A stretch of 42,869 nucleotides of DNA, taken from NCBI GenBank assembly GCA_001430745.1, contig KQ481969.1:396505-439373 (forward strand). Reading direction: 5' to 3'. Each line of letters starts with the position of its first letter. The stretch's first letter is position 1. The notes beneath the pieces were generated by a model. That model was not told the origin of the DNA and did not search any database. It saw only the letters and a program-made list of their open reading frames with translations. Position numbers and translations under genes: made by a program. The stretch is from Auxenochlorella pyrenoidosa. Its lineage: Eukaryota > Chlorophyta > Trebouxiophyceae > Chlorellales > Chlorellaceae. This document shows, one piece after another, positions 10,913 through 22,500 of this stretch.

Positions 10913-13578
10913 TGGGAGGGGGTGGGGGTGGGGGTGGGGGGGCCCGGTGCTCAGGCGGCCGCATGCTGGTCCAGGGTGGCATGTCCAAGGCAGAGCATGC
11001 GCGACAGGAGGGAGGAATACAAACCACCAAACCAACACAGGGCGGGTGTGTGGGGGTGGTTGGGTGGTTGGGGGCTGTGGTACGTGTTTGGGGCAGGGCG
11101 GGGGTGGGGGTGGAGCGGTGGGTGGGGCGGGAAGCTGGCGGGGGTGGGGGAGGCTCACCAGGTGCCCCGCCAGCTCCACCGTTTTGCCCAGCATAGTTAT
11201 GGCGGCGCCGCGCTTCTCAGGGTTCTTGGCCAGCGTGCACATCGTCTGGATGGCGCCCTGCGCCAGAGGGCGGCAGGTCAAAGAGGGCTTGCAGAATCGG
11301 GGCATGCTTTGCTTGTCAGTTTGCACGACAGCTAGTCAGCGGCAACAGTCGGCAGGTCAGGAGGGCGGCAATTGGGGCGTGTATCGGCCCTGGGTTCACG
11401 CCGAGCTTGGCTGAAGCCAGCAGCGGATTGAGGGTTCCAGAGCTGGCTCCCTGGCGAGGTGGATGGCGCCTGGCACAGGCCATCACCTTGAGGGCGTGCC
11501 CATGAACGGCAGGCCGAGAGGGCATCAGAAAGAAAGAAAGAGTACGCCCGTGGGCATGGGTTGAGGAAGCGGGCCGCGGGGTGCTCACCTCGATGGGCAC
11601 AATCTCGATGGACACCAGGGCGGCAAAGGCCTCGGCGTGCACGTAGTACTCGGAGCGGTTGGCGTTGACGGGGCGCAGGATGGTGAGGTGCTTGAGCAGC
11701 TGCCGGGGGGGGTTGGGGGGATGAAGGGGGTGGTTATGATGGGTTGGGGTTGAGGTTGGGGCTGGGGTGGGATACGAGTAAAGGAGGCGCAGGCATTAGG
11801 GGCAGGCAGCCTCTGCACAGGGCGTGCTGCGCTGGGTACGTTCGCCGCAGAGGTCAGGTCGGCGTGCGCAGCGTTAGGGGCAGCCAGGGCAGCTGGCAGC
11901 TGATCGGCAGCTGCTCACGTCGCGCATGATGCGGTCCCGGAACTTCTCGCGGAACTGCTGCCCCATGCACTGAAGAAGCAGCACAAAGGGCACCTGCGGG
12001 GGGAGGGGGCCCAGGGGCAGGGGCAGGAGCAGCGGGGTCAAAGGGCAAGCGCAACCAGGCGAGGGGTGTGTCTCGGGAGACAGCTCGCCAGGCAGGCCCC
12101 GGGGAGGAGCCAGCAGCAGCAACAATGTCCCGGCTCCGCCCTTTCAGCGGGACGGCCAGCACAAGAAGATGCACGGAGCTCAGCAGTGGAGAGTGCTCCC
12201 AACGGTGCACGCTCCCTTCTTCCGCCCTGCCCACAGCCACACCGCAGCATGCCATGGTCAGTACCCCCATACCCTTCCACACACTCCCATGGCGGTACTG
12301 CAGTACCACCGTACCCACCGCGGAGCGCTCCTCTGCAGGCAGGTTGGGGTTGAGGGCGATGCTGCTCCACACCTGCGCGTTGCGAGGGCAGGTACGCCAA
12401 TTGCTACAATAAATTTCACAACAAAAAAGCACGTCAGCTGCAGGAGCTGCCGGTCTGCGTGCGCCTGCGCCTGCTCAACTGCTCATCACCCTGCCCAGCG
12501 TGGCCCAGCCGAGCCACAGGGAGGAAGTGGCACCCAGTGGGGACCAGCTGCCAGCCAGTTTTGAGCAAGTGCCTAGTCGGGAAGAAGTGTCAGCTGGCAG
12601 GGCGGAAGCTCTTGTGTGCACATGCTGGGGCAAGCATGAAGCAGCAGAGCGGCTGCCACGTGTCGCCGTGCCTGCTCCGTCCCTCACGTCGACAAACACG
12701 GGGAATGCCTGCGCTGGGCCGCCATGGGCGGGGTCCTCGACAATGCTCTGTAGCTGCCGCGCCAGCTGCAGGGGAGCAAAGCCAAGCCAACGGGGCCGGG
12801 GGCAGGTGTGCGACTGTCGTCCAGCGGGCAGCTGGAGGGGAGAGCATGCTGTGCATCAGAAGACGCCGCCAGACGCATCATGGCAGGGCAGCCAATGATG
12901 CCACGACACTGTCCTTGCAAAAGTCCTGCCTTCCTTCCCCTTTCACTGTGCCGCTAACCTGATCAGGGTGCTCTGTGTACTCGCTGGCTGCAATCAGCTG
13001 CAGCATCATCTGCTGCAGGGGCGTGCCTGGCGGGAAGCTGATGGCGGGCGCAGCAGGCGCGACACCTGGTGCTGCGCCAGCAATGGCGGGCGCGGAGGCG
13101 GCGTGGTGCATGGTGGCTGCAGAGCTGCTGGAGGTGGCAGGTAGGGGCACAGTTGCAGCGGGCGAAGGCGCTGCAACGCCAGGCAGCGGAGACGGCCCAC
13201 GAGATGCCGTGCTAGCAAGGCTGCTCGCGGCAGCAGCATTTCCGTTGGGTGTCTTCACCGAGACATGGTCTGTGAGCTGCCTGCAAGAAGAGTGGGAGCA
13301 GCGGATCACACTTGGGCAGCAGCAGCAGCGGTGGCGGCAGGGGGCAGCCGGGTTGCGCAAGGCCAGTGCCTCGCGGACGCCCAATCCCATGCGCTGGCGA
13401 TCTCGTCCTGCCATCGACAATTGGTGTGGGCTATCGCACCGGACGAGGCGGGCGTAGCAGCCCTCTGCGAGTTTGGCCGCATGGCCGAACGCTGTGACCC
13501 GCACCTGAGTAGTGCCACAAGCTCTGTGGCGAGTGGAACCTCCTCTGGAGTGACCTCGAGCTCAACCCGCAACCGCAT
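6999..13578 (-). CDS. ARM-like/WD40-repeat protein, 648 residues
   Basis: Nineteen phase-consistent exons: 13578-13505, 13280-12959, 12765-12688, 12372-12319, 11993-11919, 11699-11589, 11257-11159, 10868-10805, 10474-10407, 10206-10110, 9969-9897, 9686-9598, 9346-9264, 8728-8638, 8353-8164, 7897-7802, 7635-7581, 7411-7324 and 7138-6999. They total 1,947 nt. The N-half is helical and solenoid-like (for example TMCTLAKNPEKRGAAITMLG), with an Ala/Pro/Ser-rich insert in exon 2. The C-half has seven WD40-type blades, including HKEMVFALAVDPAHQQFVSG, KDTFLRVWSQDG, FVSGDKEGGMLLWDLRSP, GSTEKAVALWDVR and a final LVDMYTLA. Such proteins act as scaffolds. I do not recognise the family, so no pathway is given. 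The start ATG (13578) gives the cleanest protein, but the frame is open upstream to 13875, so a longer N-terminus is possible. Intron 10804-10475 uses a GC donor (ACAG/GCAAGC). Confidence 0.82.
10876..10914 (-). repeat. (CCTG)n array upstream of a WD40-gene acceptor
   Basis: GGCA repeats on the plus strand read as CCTG repeats on the coding strand. They form the pyrimidine tract just before the acceptor of the exon starting at 10868. Confidence 0.85.
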
Positions 13579-14661
13579 CGCGGGCCAATGTGCAGTCCTC
13601 TCCGCCCAGCTTTCCTGCTGCCTGGTCGTCGATATGAGGCTAGGTAAGGGCCGAAAGGCGCTCAGCACTGCTCCGATCAATCGCACGTAGCACGTCCTGC
13701 ACCACCAGCTGCACTGTCCGCCCACGTGGCGGCGCATGGGGGTACACTGATATTCCGTCCAAGAACTCTCAATTGGTTGCAATCTTCCACCTGCACTTGC
13801 TGCCCTGCAGCGGTACAAGAACCAGGTCAACATTGAGCACATGCGGCGGGATGGGGACTGCCGAAGGCAGTCCACAGCCCAACAGGCTGCGCTCCGAGGG
13901 TGCCTGCCGGGTGCGCTATGCCCGCACTGTCGGTGCCGCTGTAGTGGCCTTCATCCTCGGCCCGGCAGCTACAGCTGCGCCTGGGAGGCCTGCCATGCCT
14001 CGTCCCTGCTGCACCGTCGTCGCAACATTCGCACTGCTCAGAGCCTGACAGCCTCATTTGCAATTCCCATATCAAATTCAATTCCTATATCAAATCGATG
14101 GATTCATGCAGGGGACAGACGGACGTGGTCCCGGAAATCAAATGCAGCTACCAGCCGGGTGCTGGGATGTACGCTTGACAAGAGGTGCCCTGTGGCACAT
14201 TTTGGATTGGTTCGTGTGAAATCTGGGTGCTGGCATGTGGTCAAGAGGCGCCACAGGCTGCGGTTTGCGATACTTGGGACATCGCGCTGGCAAGGGGACA
14301 ACGGGAGGCCCTGCACAGCGCACGGCAGTCCCTAACGGCCTAAAAAGCGGCGGCGCGCTGGCGCATGAAGGGTTGGACGAGGTTGGATGTGGCTGGGCAT
14401 GGGCATGGGCGCAGGGCGGCGCAAAAACGCCCTCGCTTCCTCTTCTGAGATATACAATCTGCGAACGAAATAGCCACAACGACAGGGAGAGAAGGCAAAG
14501 CGTGGCGCTGCCACGCTCGGCAAGGGCATGCTGCGCTGCAGCATGGCCAGGCTAAGATGCAGCGGGGCAAGAAATGCCGTGCTGGCGGGATAGGAGACAT
14601 TGAGGCGACATTTGTTGAATGAATAGCAGGAATGAAGGGCATGGCGTCCTAGGCACCAGCG
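13579..14661. other. Intergenic, 5' flank of the WD40 gene
   Basis: No exon can be supported on either strand. A minus-strand stretch near 13630-13715 (reading QLVVQDVLRAIDRSSAERL) looks protein-like. It could be an upstream WD40-gene exon, but no matching donor was found. An AT-richer patch near 14060-14105 carries a short repeat of TATCAAAT. Confidence 0.45.
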
Positions 14662-15708
14662 CTAGCACGCGATGCAGACATGGCCGGGGCCGGACGATGG
14701 CTCGCCATGGGCTGTGCTAGTCAGCTCAGGGCAGGATGACACCTGCAGCAGCAGCAGCAGCAGCAGCTGGTCACAAAGCTGAGGAAACAGGGAGCCGTCT
14801 GGCAAATCAGGCTGCTCTGCCTGCACTCAGCAGGAAACATTGTGTGAGCCAGACGCGCAGCAGCGTCAGCCTCACCTCACCAAAGTTGGTCGAGGCGGAG
14901 GCCGAGTCCAGCAGCCCTGCGGCGGCAGCCAAGCCCATCGCACTGGGAACGGGGCACACAAACTGAGCCGTGCAGTTGTCGTCTCCCAGAGACTGCATTG
15001 ACAGCGCGCTCAAACAGGAAGGATTGGCAAGGGGGTGAGGAGTGCAGCAAGTCATCGGTTTCGAGTTCCCGCCTGCGGCGGCTGGCACCAAGAGCCGGCC
15101 CGCTGCCTGACCTCAATCCGGCATCTGCGCCCATGCAGCTCACCATGGAGGTGCAAGGCTCTGGTGTGGTGCGGGGCGCCACTCTCTCGTTGTGGTACAG
15201 TGCTGCGGAGGCGGACGTCGCGAGGACAGCCGCGGCCACAGCTAAGGTGCAATAGAGCACCAGGACCTCGCCGCCAGAGGCTGGAAGCTCAGAGCGCCTT
15301 GCCATCTGCTGGTGCCAGCGTTCGGCCGCCGCCCGCGCCACTGAGACTTCTGCGGAGTCTGCGGTGCAGGTCAAGCTACAATGAACGACCAACAGAACAG
15401 AGAACCAATGGGTGCATCGCGGTTTGTGAGTGGCGCGCTGGTGTCAACACCGGTGCTAGCAGCGCTGCGGTCCTGCGAAGCCTGTGCCAGGTCCTGCTGA
15501 TGGTGTGAAGCACCTTTCCTGCACACAGAGAGGCAAGAATGCGTTCAAGCCTGAGAAAGGGGACGTGGGTCCTCAGTGACAGAAGCCAGGCCTGCCACCA
15601 CCAGAGCGCCAAGTGCTGCGCCGCTCACCCACGTTTCCGGTACAGCAGACAGCAAAGGGCACATCTTACAGGCCGTGCTGCAAAAACTCCCACAGCAGCA
15701 TCCTGCAT
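14662..15708 (-). CDS. Single-pass membrane protein of unknown family, 201 residues
   Basis: Five exons (15708-15629, 15518-15406, 15358-15144, 14992-14876 and 14742-14662) join with matching phases into 606 nt ending in TAG. No long open frame reveals this gene; the support is that all four GT-AG junctions are in frame. The N-terminus (MQDAAVGVFAARPVRCALCC) is Cys-rich and basic. A polar Ser/Gln-rich segment follows. One hydrophobic helix lies at about residues 95-118 (VLVLYCTLAVAAAVLATSAS). The C-terminal part has several cysteines (DDNCTAQFVCPVPS, VSSCPEL and a terminal CIAC). Type and topology are unknown. The last acceptor sits behind a (CTG)n tract that serves as its pyrimidine tract. 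The donor at 14875 has an alternative 6 nt away that gives an earlier stop. I recognise no homologue. Confidence 0.6.
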
Positions 15709-16544
15709 AGGTAAGTTGCAAGGCTGGTTGGAAGTGAATTATTGCAGTCGATGCTGACGTTCAGCCAGTCGTAACCTAGCTTCCTGTAGAGCAAGTGGCG
15801 CCTTCGGTCACCGTCAGACAAATTCCGTTAGCTCTGTTTTGGCACGAATCTACATCAGCTACATCAGTGCTGTCGGACACCTATTTATTCACTGACTCAC
15901 AGCGGTGGGAAGAAGCAGGCGTGGGGTCAAGCATGTGCCGGAATGTTGCTCCATGTGCTGTTTCGCCTCCACTCGCCAATGCATATGGGTTGCCAGCGTG
16001 ACACAGCTTTATGGTGGAATCAACCTCAAACAAGCCCAGCAAGTGCGCGGACGGCGTTGGCATGGCACTTGCGCCCACCTGCAGGTGGCTCATGCCCTGC
16101 ACAATGCAACGCCGCCTCAACCGGCCTCTTCATCGGATTGGTCGGAAGAGGCTGTGATGCTCAACACATGAAGGATCTTGAAGGTATGACTGATCATCCA
16201 CAAACCTGGGCACGAAGCAGGACGGCCGCTGACAAGGCTTGGCTCGCACTGAGCTGTTCGCCGTGTTGTCACCGCCAGCAGGCGCTGCCATGAACTGTCG
16301 CGCCGGCGGCTCAGCAGATCGATCTCGCATTCAGTTCTGTCGAATCGGATCAACCGTGTCATCGTGGGCCGGGAGCCAGCCAGGAGCAGAGGCTTCACCA
16401 AACCCCTCGGTGGTTGAGGTGCTCTGCGTTGTGCCTGCTCCGGCGTTCACAAAATACTTTTGCGAATGCTTTGCGATCGGGAAGAATGAGGAGCCTGCCG
16501 ACAAGGGCTGCGCAAACTTGAAGCCCTCAAGCGCCCCCTTCTGA
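15709..16544. other. Intergenic region upstream of the kinesin-ADD gene
   Basis: Lower GC than its surroundings. It should contain the kinesin-ADD promoter and possibly its missing first exon, plus the upstream region of the 201-residue gene. Two minus-strand frames look mildly coding: 16564-16331 (listed separately) and 16120-15881 (including FEVDSTIKLCHAGNPYALAS). They could not be joined with confidence. Confidence 0.4.
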
Positions 16545-16564
16545 CGAAGACTGCTACCAGCCAT
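16331..16564 (-). CDS. Possible small protein, 77 residues
   Basis: An uninterrupted ATG-to-TG​A frame starting MAGSSLRQKGALEGFKFAQP, with balanced composition and no low-complexity bias, unlike shadow frames elsewhere in the window. It overlaps the first bases of the kinesin-ADD open frame on the other strand, so at most one of the two is coding there. It may also be exon 1 of a longer minus-strand gene whose later exon is near 16120-15881. No family recognised. Confidence 0.3.
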   Translation of the reverse strand: MAGSSLRQKGALEGFKFAQPLSAGSSFFPIAKHSQKYFVNAGAGTTQSTSTTEGFGEASAPGWLPAHDDTVDPIRQN

Positions 16565-19500
16565 CGACAGATATGAAGACGGCGAAGAAAACGGCACCCC
16601 CGGTCCCGGCTGTCCGCCAGGCAAGGCCGCCGCCGCCGCCGCCTCTGCCCGCTCCTTCCTTGCGCCCGGCGCTCAAGCTTGCGCTGCCCTCGAGTGGGAC
16701 CTCCCGCCCGCCTCTGCACCAGAGCTGCCGCCTGCACACCATGCTGCCCTTCAGGTGCGTGCCGTGGTGGTGTGCCGTCCGCCCATCGCGCACGACTTGC
16801 ACCGCCTGGGCGGTGAGGCGGCAGCGGCGGCAGGTGCCCCGGCTGAAGTCGACATCCTGCCTGCCGAGGACGCGCCGCCCGACGCCTCCGATGCCGACCT
16901 GCTGCGCTACATCTCCGTGGGGAAGGAGAGGGACCACGCGGTGCGCCTGCCGGTGTACGGCTATCACGGCGGCGGGGATGCTGCCGCGCTGTGCGAGCGC
17001 GAGGTGGCGCCGCTGCTGGCGCGCCTGCTGGCCGGCGAGTCCTCAGCTCTGATCGCATACGGCCAAACAGGTGGGTGCTTTGGGTCGCCCGTCACGCGCC
17101 AGCATCGTCTGGCGTGGCACAGCTGGCAGGTGTGGGGGTGGCCCGTGTGCAGGCAGCAGTGCCATGCATGCTGCGGGGGCGTTGCATTCCCTGCTGCAGC
17201 CGCGCCACTTGCGCCCCCCCCCCCCCCACCCACCACCACACACCTGCTCCCCCGCCTGAGCCCACAGGCAGCGGCAAGAGCTACACAATGGGCACGGAGC
17301 AGTATGCCCAGGGCCAGGCCCCTTCGCCGCACTCAGGTACTGGCCGGGCAAGCGGGCATGGTGGGGCGGTGCGGCAGGCAGCCCGCCAACACAAGGAGCC
17401 CGGTGCCTCTGAGCCGCGCTGTCTGCAGCACACCTTGCAGACTATACATCATGCTTGCATGTCTCTGCCCCGCCCGTCCGCAGTGGGCACCTTTTGCGCG
17501 CGCCGCGTGTTTGAGCTGGCGCGGGAGCGGGGGGTGCGAGATCTGGAGGTGTCAGTGGCGGTGGTGGAGATTTACCGCGAGGGCAAGGTGGGTGGTTTCA
17601 TACACTGTGGGGTGCCGGAACTGGCGGTGGCAGTCGTAGAGATTTACCGTGAGGGCAAGGTGGGCAGGCGCCGGCGGGGCGCGCGCCGCCTGGGCAACAC
17701 GCGCTGCTGCGCCCTGGTTGGCGACGAGGGGCCCGCCAGCACGTGTCCCTTACGTTGAGCAGGCCTGGGCCTGCACGTAAAGGTGCTCAGATCGTGTTAG
17801 TCGCGTGAGCTGCGGCGGCAGCTGCGGACACGCATCTGCACGGTGTCACGTCGTGCTACGCCGCCGCACTCGCCGCTGCGCTGCAGGACAAGGAGCGGCT
17901 GTTCGACCTGCAGACGCCCGAGCGGCGGCGCATCGAGAGCTTTGAGTCGCAAGTGTCTTGGCTGCGCGTGGCCAGCCCCGAGGAGCTGCAGGTGAGGGCC
18001 CGGGTAGCAGGCGGTGCTGCTAGCAGGGCTGCGCGCAGGGGTGCGGGCAGGGCTGCAGGAAGGGTTGCGGACAGAGGTGCGGGCAGGTGCGGGCGGTGGT
18101 GGGTGCAGGGGTGTGAGCAGGGGTGCAGCTTTTGTGCAGCCCGTGGCGGCGTGCCGGGCGGAAAAAACCTGGAGCGATCGCCCCTGCCGCCCCTACCTGC
18201 AGAGGAAGCTGGTGGAGGCCGCGGCCCTGCGCAACACCGACCGCACGCACGGCAACGCGCGCAGCTCTCGCTCCCATGCCATCTTTGTCACCCAGGCGAG
18301 TCCTGTGGCCAGTGGCCGCACCCTGCCCTGCCCTGCCCTGCCCTGCCCTGGGGGCCGTGACTCCCCCATGCGCCACGCTGCCTGCAGTGCGCGGATGTTG
18401 CAGCTGGCTGCCCGAACTCTTGTACCGCGTGCGCGCGATGCGGTGGGCCGAGCCGCTACGCTGCCCCCCGCGCTGCTCCCGCCTGTGCTCCGCCGCCCGG
18501 CAGGTCCAGTTTAAGCGGCAGCAGGAGGAGGGCGGCGGGGTGCAGCGCATCAAGGCGAGGCTCATGCTGGTGGACTTGGCTGGGTCGGAGCGCGCAGCGC
18601 TGGCGGCGGCCAACAGCACCAGCCAGAAGCAGGTGGGCGGTGAGGCGGGGCGCTGTGTGACCCGGCCGCCGGCCCCAGAGCTTGGCGGTGCGCTTTGCTG
18701 CCCCGCCGCCTTTGCGCCGCCGGCATGCCCTCCTGCATTGCTGCCCTGTATGCGGACGGGGAGGGGTGGGGGGGTGGGGTGGGGGGGGGACACGGAGCCA
18801 CGGCCTGCGTTGCAAGGGCAGCCCACACACTCCGGCCCGTGCGCATGTGATCTGCGCCTGGCCCCGCGCGCCCTGCTGTGAGGGCATGCGCAGGGCTCGG
18901 GCATCAACGTGGGCCTGCTGTACCTGGGCATGATCCTCAAGGAGCTGTCGGAGCGCGGAGCCACGCTCAACTACCGCCTGAGCGTGTTAACCGAGATCCT
19001 CAAGCCAGGTGGGTGGGGCGGGGGCGGAGCCTGGGGGGCACTCGCGCCCAGGCAGGCGCGTTGTGGTGCTTGCCGGGCCCTGCGTTCTTGGCCTTTTTCC
19101 CACGAGTGCACTGGGGCTCCCATAGACGCCATCTCACTGCAGCTGTTTCCTGTTCCATGCTCCATGCACCCGTGCAGCCCTGGGCGGCGGCTCCAACGAG
19201 CTGACCAGCGCCTGCAACACGCTGGTGGTGGGCTGCATCTCGCCGCTGGCGGTGCACGCCGCCAACACCCGCAGCACGCTCGAGTGAGCTGGCGAGGCTG
19301 GTTTCGTGGCGCACTGTTGGCACTGGGAGTTGCAGTCTGCCAAGTGTGAAGATGTCCTCCTGTTCGCGACCACGGCCCCCCCCCCCCCCCCCTTCCCCCT
19401 CCCCCATCCCACCCACCACCACCCCAGCCCCGGCTGCCCGGCCGCTCACAGGTTTCTGGAGCAGGCAGGCACTGTGAAGAACCTGGTGCGGCCGGATGTG

Positions 19501-22500
19501 CAGATGATGCGGCAGCAGGAGCTGGAGGCGCAGGTGCCCCCCCTCTGGGCAGGTTGCAGGCATGCCTGCCTCATGTGGCTTCAGGCTCTGCGAGTTCTGC
19601 GGCTGGCACTGTCCTGTCCCTGCCCGACCGTCTGCCACCCTTCACGCAGCCGTGCGCAATGCAACTGCCTGCCCTCTGCGCAGGTGGAGTACCTCCAGAA
19701 GAAGGTGCAGCAGCTGGAGCTGGAGCGGCAGCAGCGTGCCAGCACGGCTGGGAGCCCTGGCAGCATCGATGGAGGCTCGCAGCGCGGCGCCTCGCCGCTG
19801 CCCGAGGCTGGGGGCGGGGCAGGAGAGGAGCAGCAGCCAGGCGGGGCAGGCGGCGGCGCAGACGCCGGCGCCGATGGCGCGGCAGCGGCAGGGGCAGCTG
19901 CCGCCCTGGCGGCCGCCGAGGAGCGCAGTGCAGCGCTGGGACGAGAGCTTGCGGCGGCGCGTCGGGAGGCTGTTGAGCAACGCGACCGAGCAGAGGCGTA
20001 TGCTGCGCAGCTGCGACAGCAGGCGGCACAAGCAGCGGCTGCAGCAGCAGGCAACGTGCAAGCCGCCTTGCCGGCAGCAGCGGCAGGAGCAGCAGCAGCG
20101 GAGCAGCCAGCAGCAGTGGGTGCCACCCCTGGTTACACCCAGCCAGGGCTGTTGGCAGCTGGCGCGACGCCGGCGACAGCGGGCCGGCCCTCTGCCGCAG
20201 CGTTCCTGGCTGCAGCCTCGCCGCTGCTGGCTGCCAGCCGCAGCGTGGCAGACTGGAAGGCGGACGCGGAGGCGGCCGAAGAGGCGACGCCCGCGGGCCA
20301 GCGCCTGCCGCTGCTGCGCCTGCTGCCGGGCGCCGAGGAGGTTGTCTGCGAGCGGGACTCGCACATGTCCCCCGATGAGCTGGCGGCGCTCAAGGTGCGT
20401 TTAGGAGGGGCCAAGTCGCAGCTGCTTTGGCGCCTCAAACCCCAGGCGTGCGTGCTGCGGTCGGCGGCTGGTGGCAGGAGCACATGGGTGCAGGCAGGGC
20501 AGCGTCTGCACTTGGGGATTGTCATTCCAAGCAGCCTCGCTGCTGTTGCTGGCGTCGCGTCGCTCGCCCTGCCCTCCAGTCACTGCCCGTCAAGGCGCTG
20601 TTGGCACCAATGTGCCAATGCTGCCTGCTGCAATGTGCTGCTGCCGAGGCCACCGCCCTGCCTGCCCACAGGACAAGGTGGAGCGTACCCTGGGTGCCGC
20701 CCAAGACGGCGGCGACCGCGCCCAGGCCCGGGCCTTTGCAGAGGTCAGCCCGCGCCGCTGCGGCTTGCGTGCTGCCACGCACGGGAGGCCTCGCTGGGCA
20801 GGGCAGCTGCAGGGGGCCTGGCACCTGCAGAGCTCAGCCCGACTGCGCTGGCGGCGCGCCCAGCAACGGGGGCCGCCGAACAAGCAGAGTCTCTCCTCGC
20901 AGAGCGGTTGCCCCGGATGCTGCTGTGGCGACGCACGATGCACTGCCGCGCTCCCCGCCACCCGCCTGCCGCGCCTGCTTTGCCTGCCTCGCTGCAGGCC
21001 TGCTTGTACGCCCTGGGGGCCTACAACAAGTGCCTGGGGGACGCCATCACGAGGGCCGAGGACGTGGAGGAGGATGCCGTCGCTGAGCGGCGCCAGGCTG
21101 CTGCCGAGTTTGAGCAGGTGTGCGAGCTGGTGCCTGAGCAGATGGTTGGCCGGGTGGTTGGACTGGCGTTTTGAGCAGGTGCTTGAGACAAGAATGGCGT
21201 TGTTTTTGGCCTGCTGAGAAGACACTTGTGTTTGCCTGTGAGCAGGTGTTTGAGGAGAAGAGCGCGTACATGCGGCGCGCCAGCGCGGCAGAGGTGGGTG
21301 GGCACAGGGGGCTCAGGCGGAGCGTGGCAGCGCGTGGCGTGCGTGCGGCGCCTGCGCGGGCGCTCCCTCCGGCGGTGTCCCTTGCACAGCACAGGCGTGG
21401 ACAATGGACCAGGCAGGCTGCCGGACCAGCAACTAACCAAGTTGCCTGCCCGCCTGCCTGCCTGCCCGCCTGCCTGCCTGCCTGCCTGCCCAGGTGGGGC
21501 TGTCGCAATACGAACAGCAGGTGGAGGACCTGCAGCGCCAGCTTGGGGCCGCCCAGGAGGTGAGCCCCCTGTTGAGCCTCGTGCAGTGCTGCAGCCGCTC
21601 CTTGCCAGTGCCCCACCGCCGGCATTGCAAGCGTGCAACCAGCGGTGGAGCTCCGTGCTGCAATGTGCTGGCGTCGGTTGCTACAGGGCAGTGATATTGC
21701 CTGCCAGTGCCTCCCCGCCTTGGCAGGTGCTGCGCCAGGCGCAGCAGCAGGCGACGCCCAACCGCTGGGGCACCATCCGGCAGCTCATCACTGGCAGCGG
21801 CGGCGGCGCCTCCCCCGCCCCGGCCCGCTCCGCTGGCACGGCCGACTCGCGCCGAACGTCACACAGCGACTCGCCCGCAGCCTCCCCTCGGGCCTCCCTG
21901 TCAGGGGCTTCCCCCGGCGTCCCGCAGCAGCTGTTTGGCTCACCCTCGCGGCTTGGGCAGCTGCCCCGCTGCGGCAGCAGCGGCTTCGGCGGCGCGGGCA
22001 CGAAAGCCCTGGAACCGACGGCGGGCGTGGGTCAAACTGCAGAGGCGACGGCGGCAGTAGCGCCAGGCCCACCCCCAGCAGCCCCAGCGGCAGCTGAGGA
22101 GCGGCGCGTGACCGTGGCATGCATGCTGGCCAGCGACGAGCGGCAGAGCGAGGCTGCCGCGGCAGCTGCGCTGCAGGCAGCGGTGGCCAGCAAGCAGCGC
22201 GGCGCAGCAGATTCCCTCACGAAGCTCCCCGCCAGCCCTGGCCAGCAGGCAAAGGCGGAGGAGGCAGGGCAGCATCAGGATGCGCAGCAGGCGCAGCATG
22301 ATGGGCTCATCAAAGCGGTCCCGGCGCCAGTGCAGCCTCCGCAGCCAGGGAACAGCTCCGCCCCTTGGGGCAGCCCTGCAGCACGACCCCACCCCAGGCA
22401 GCAGGCTGCTGTGCAGTCTGCCGACGAAGCCAACCTCTCTGCCGCCTGTGTGCCCCAGAGAGCGCTATCGCAGCAGGAGCAGGAGGCGTGCCCACACACA

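Noticed and set aside
13813..13860. Plus-strand acceptor-like site followed by RYKNQVNIEHMRRDG
   Set aside because: Looks exon-like but has no partner exon, donor or domain on that strand.
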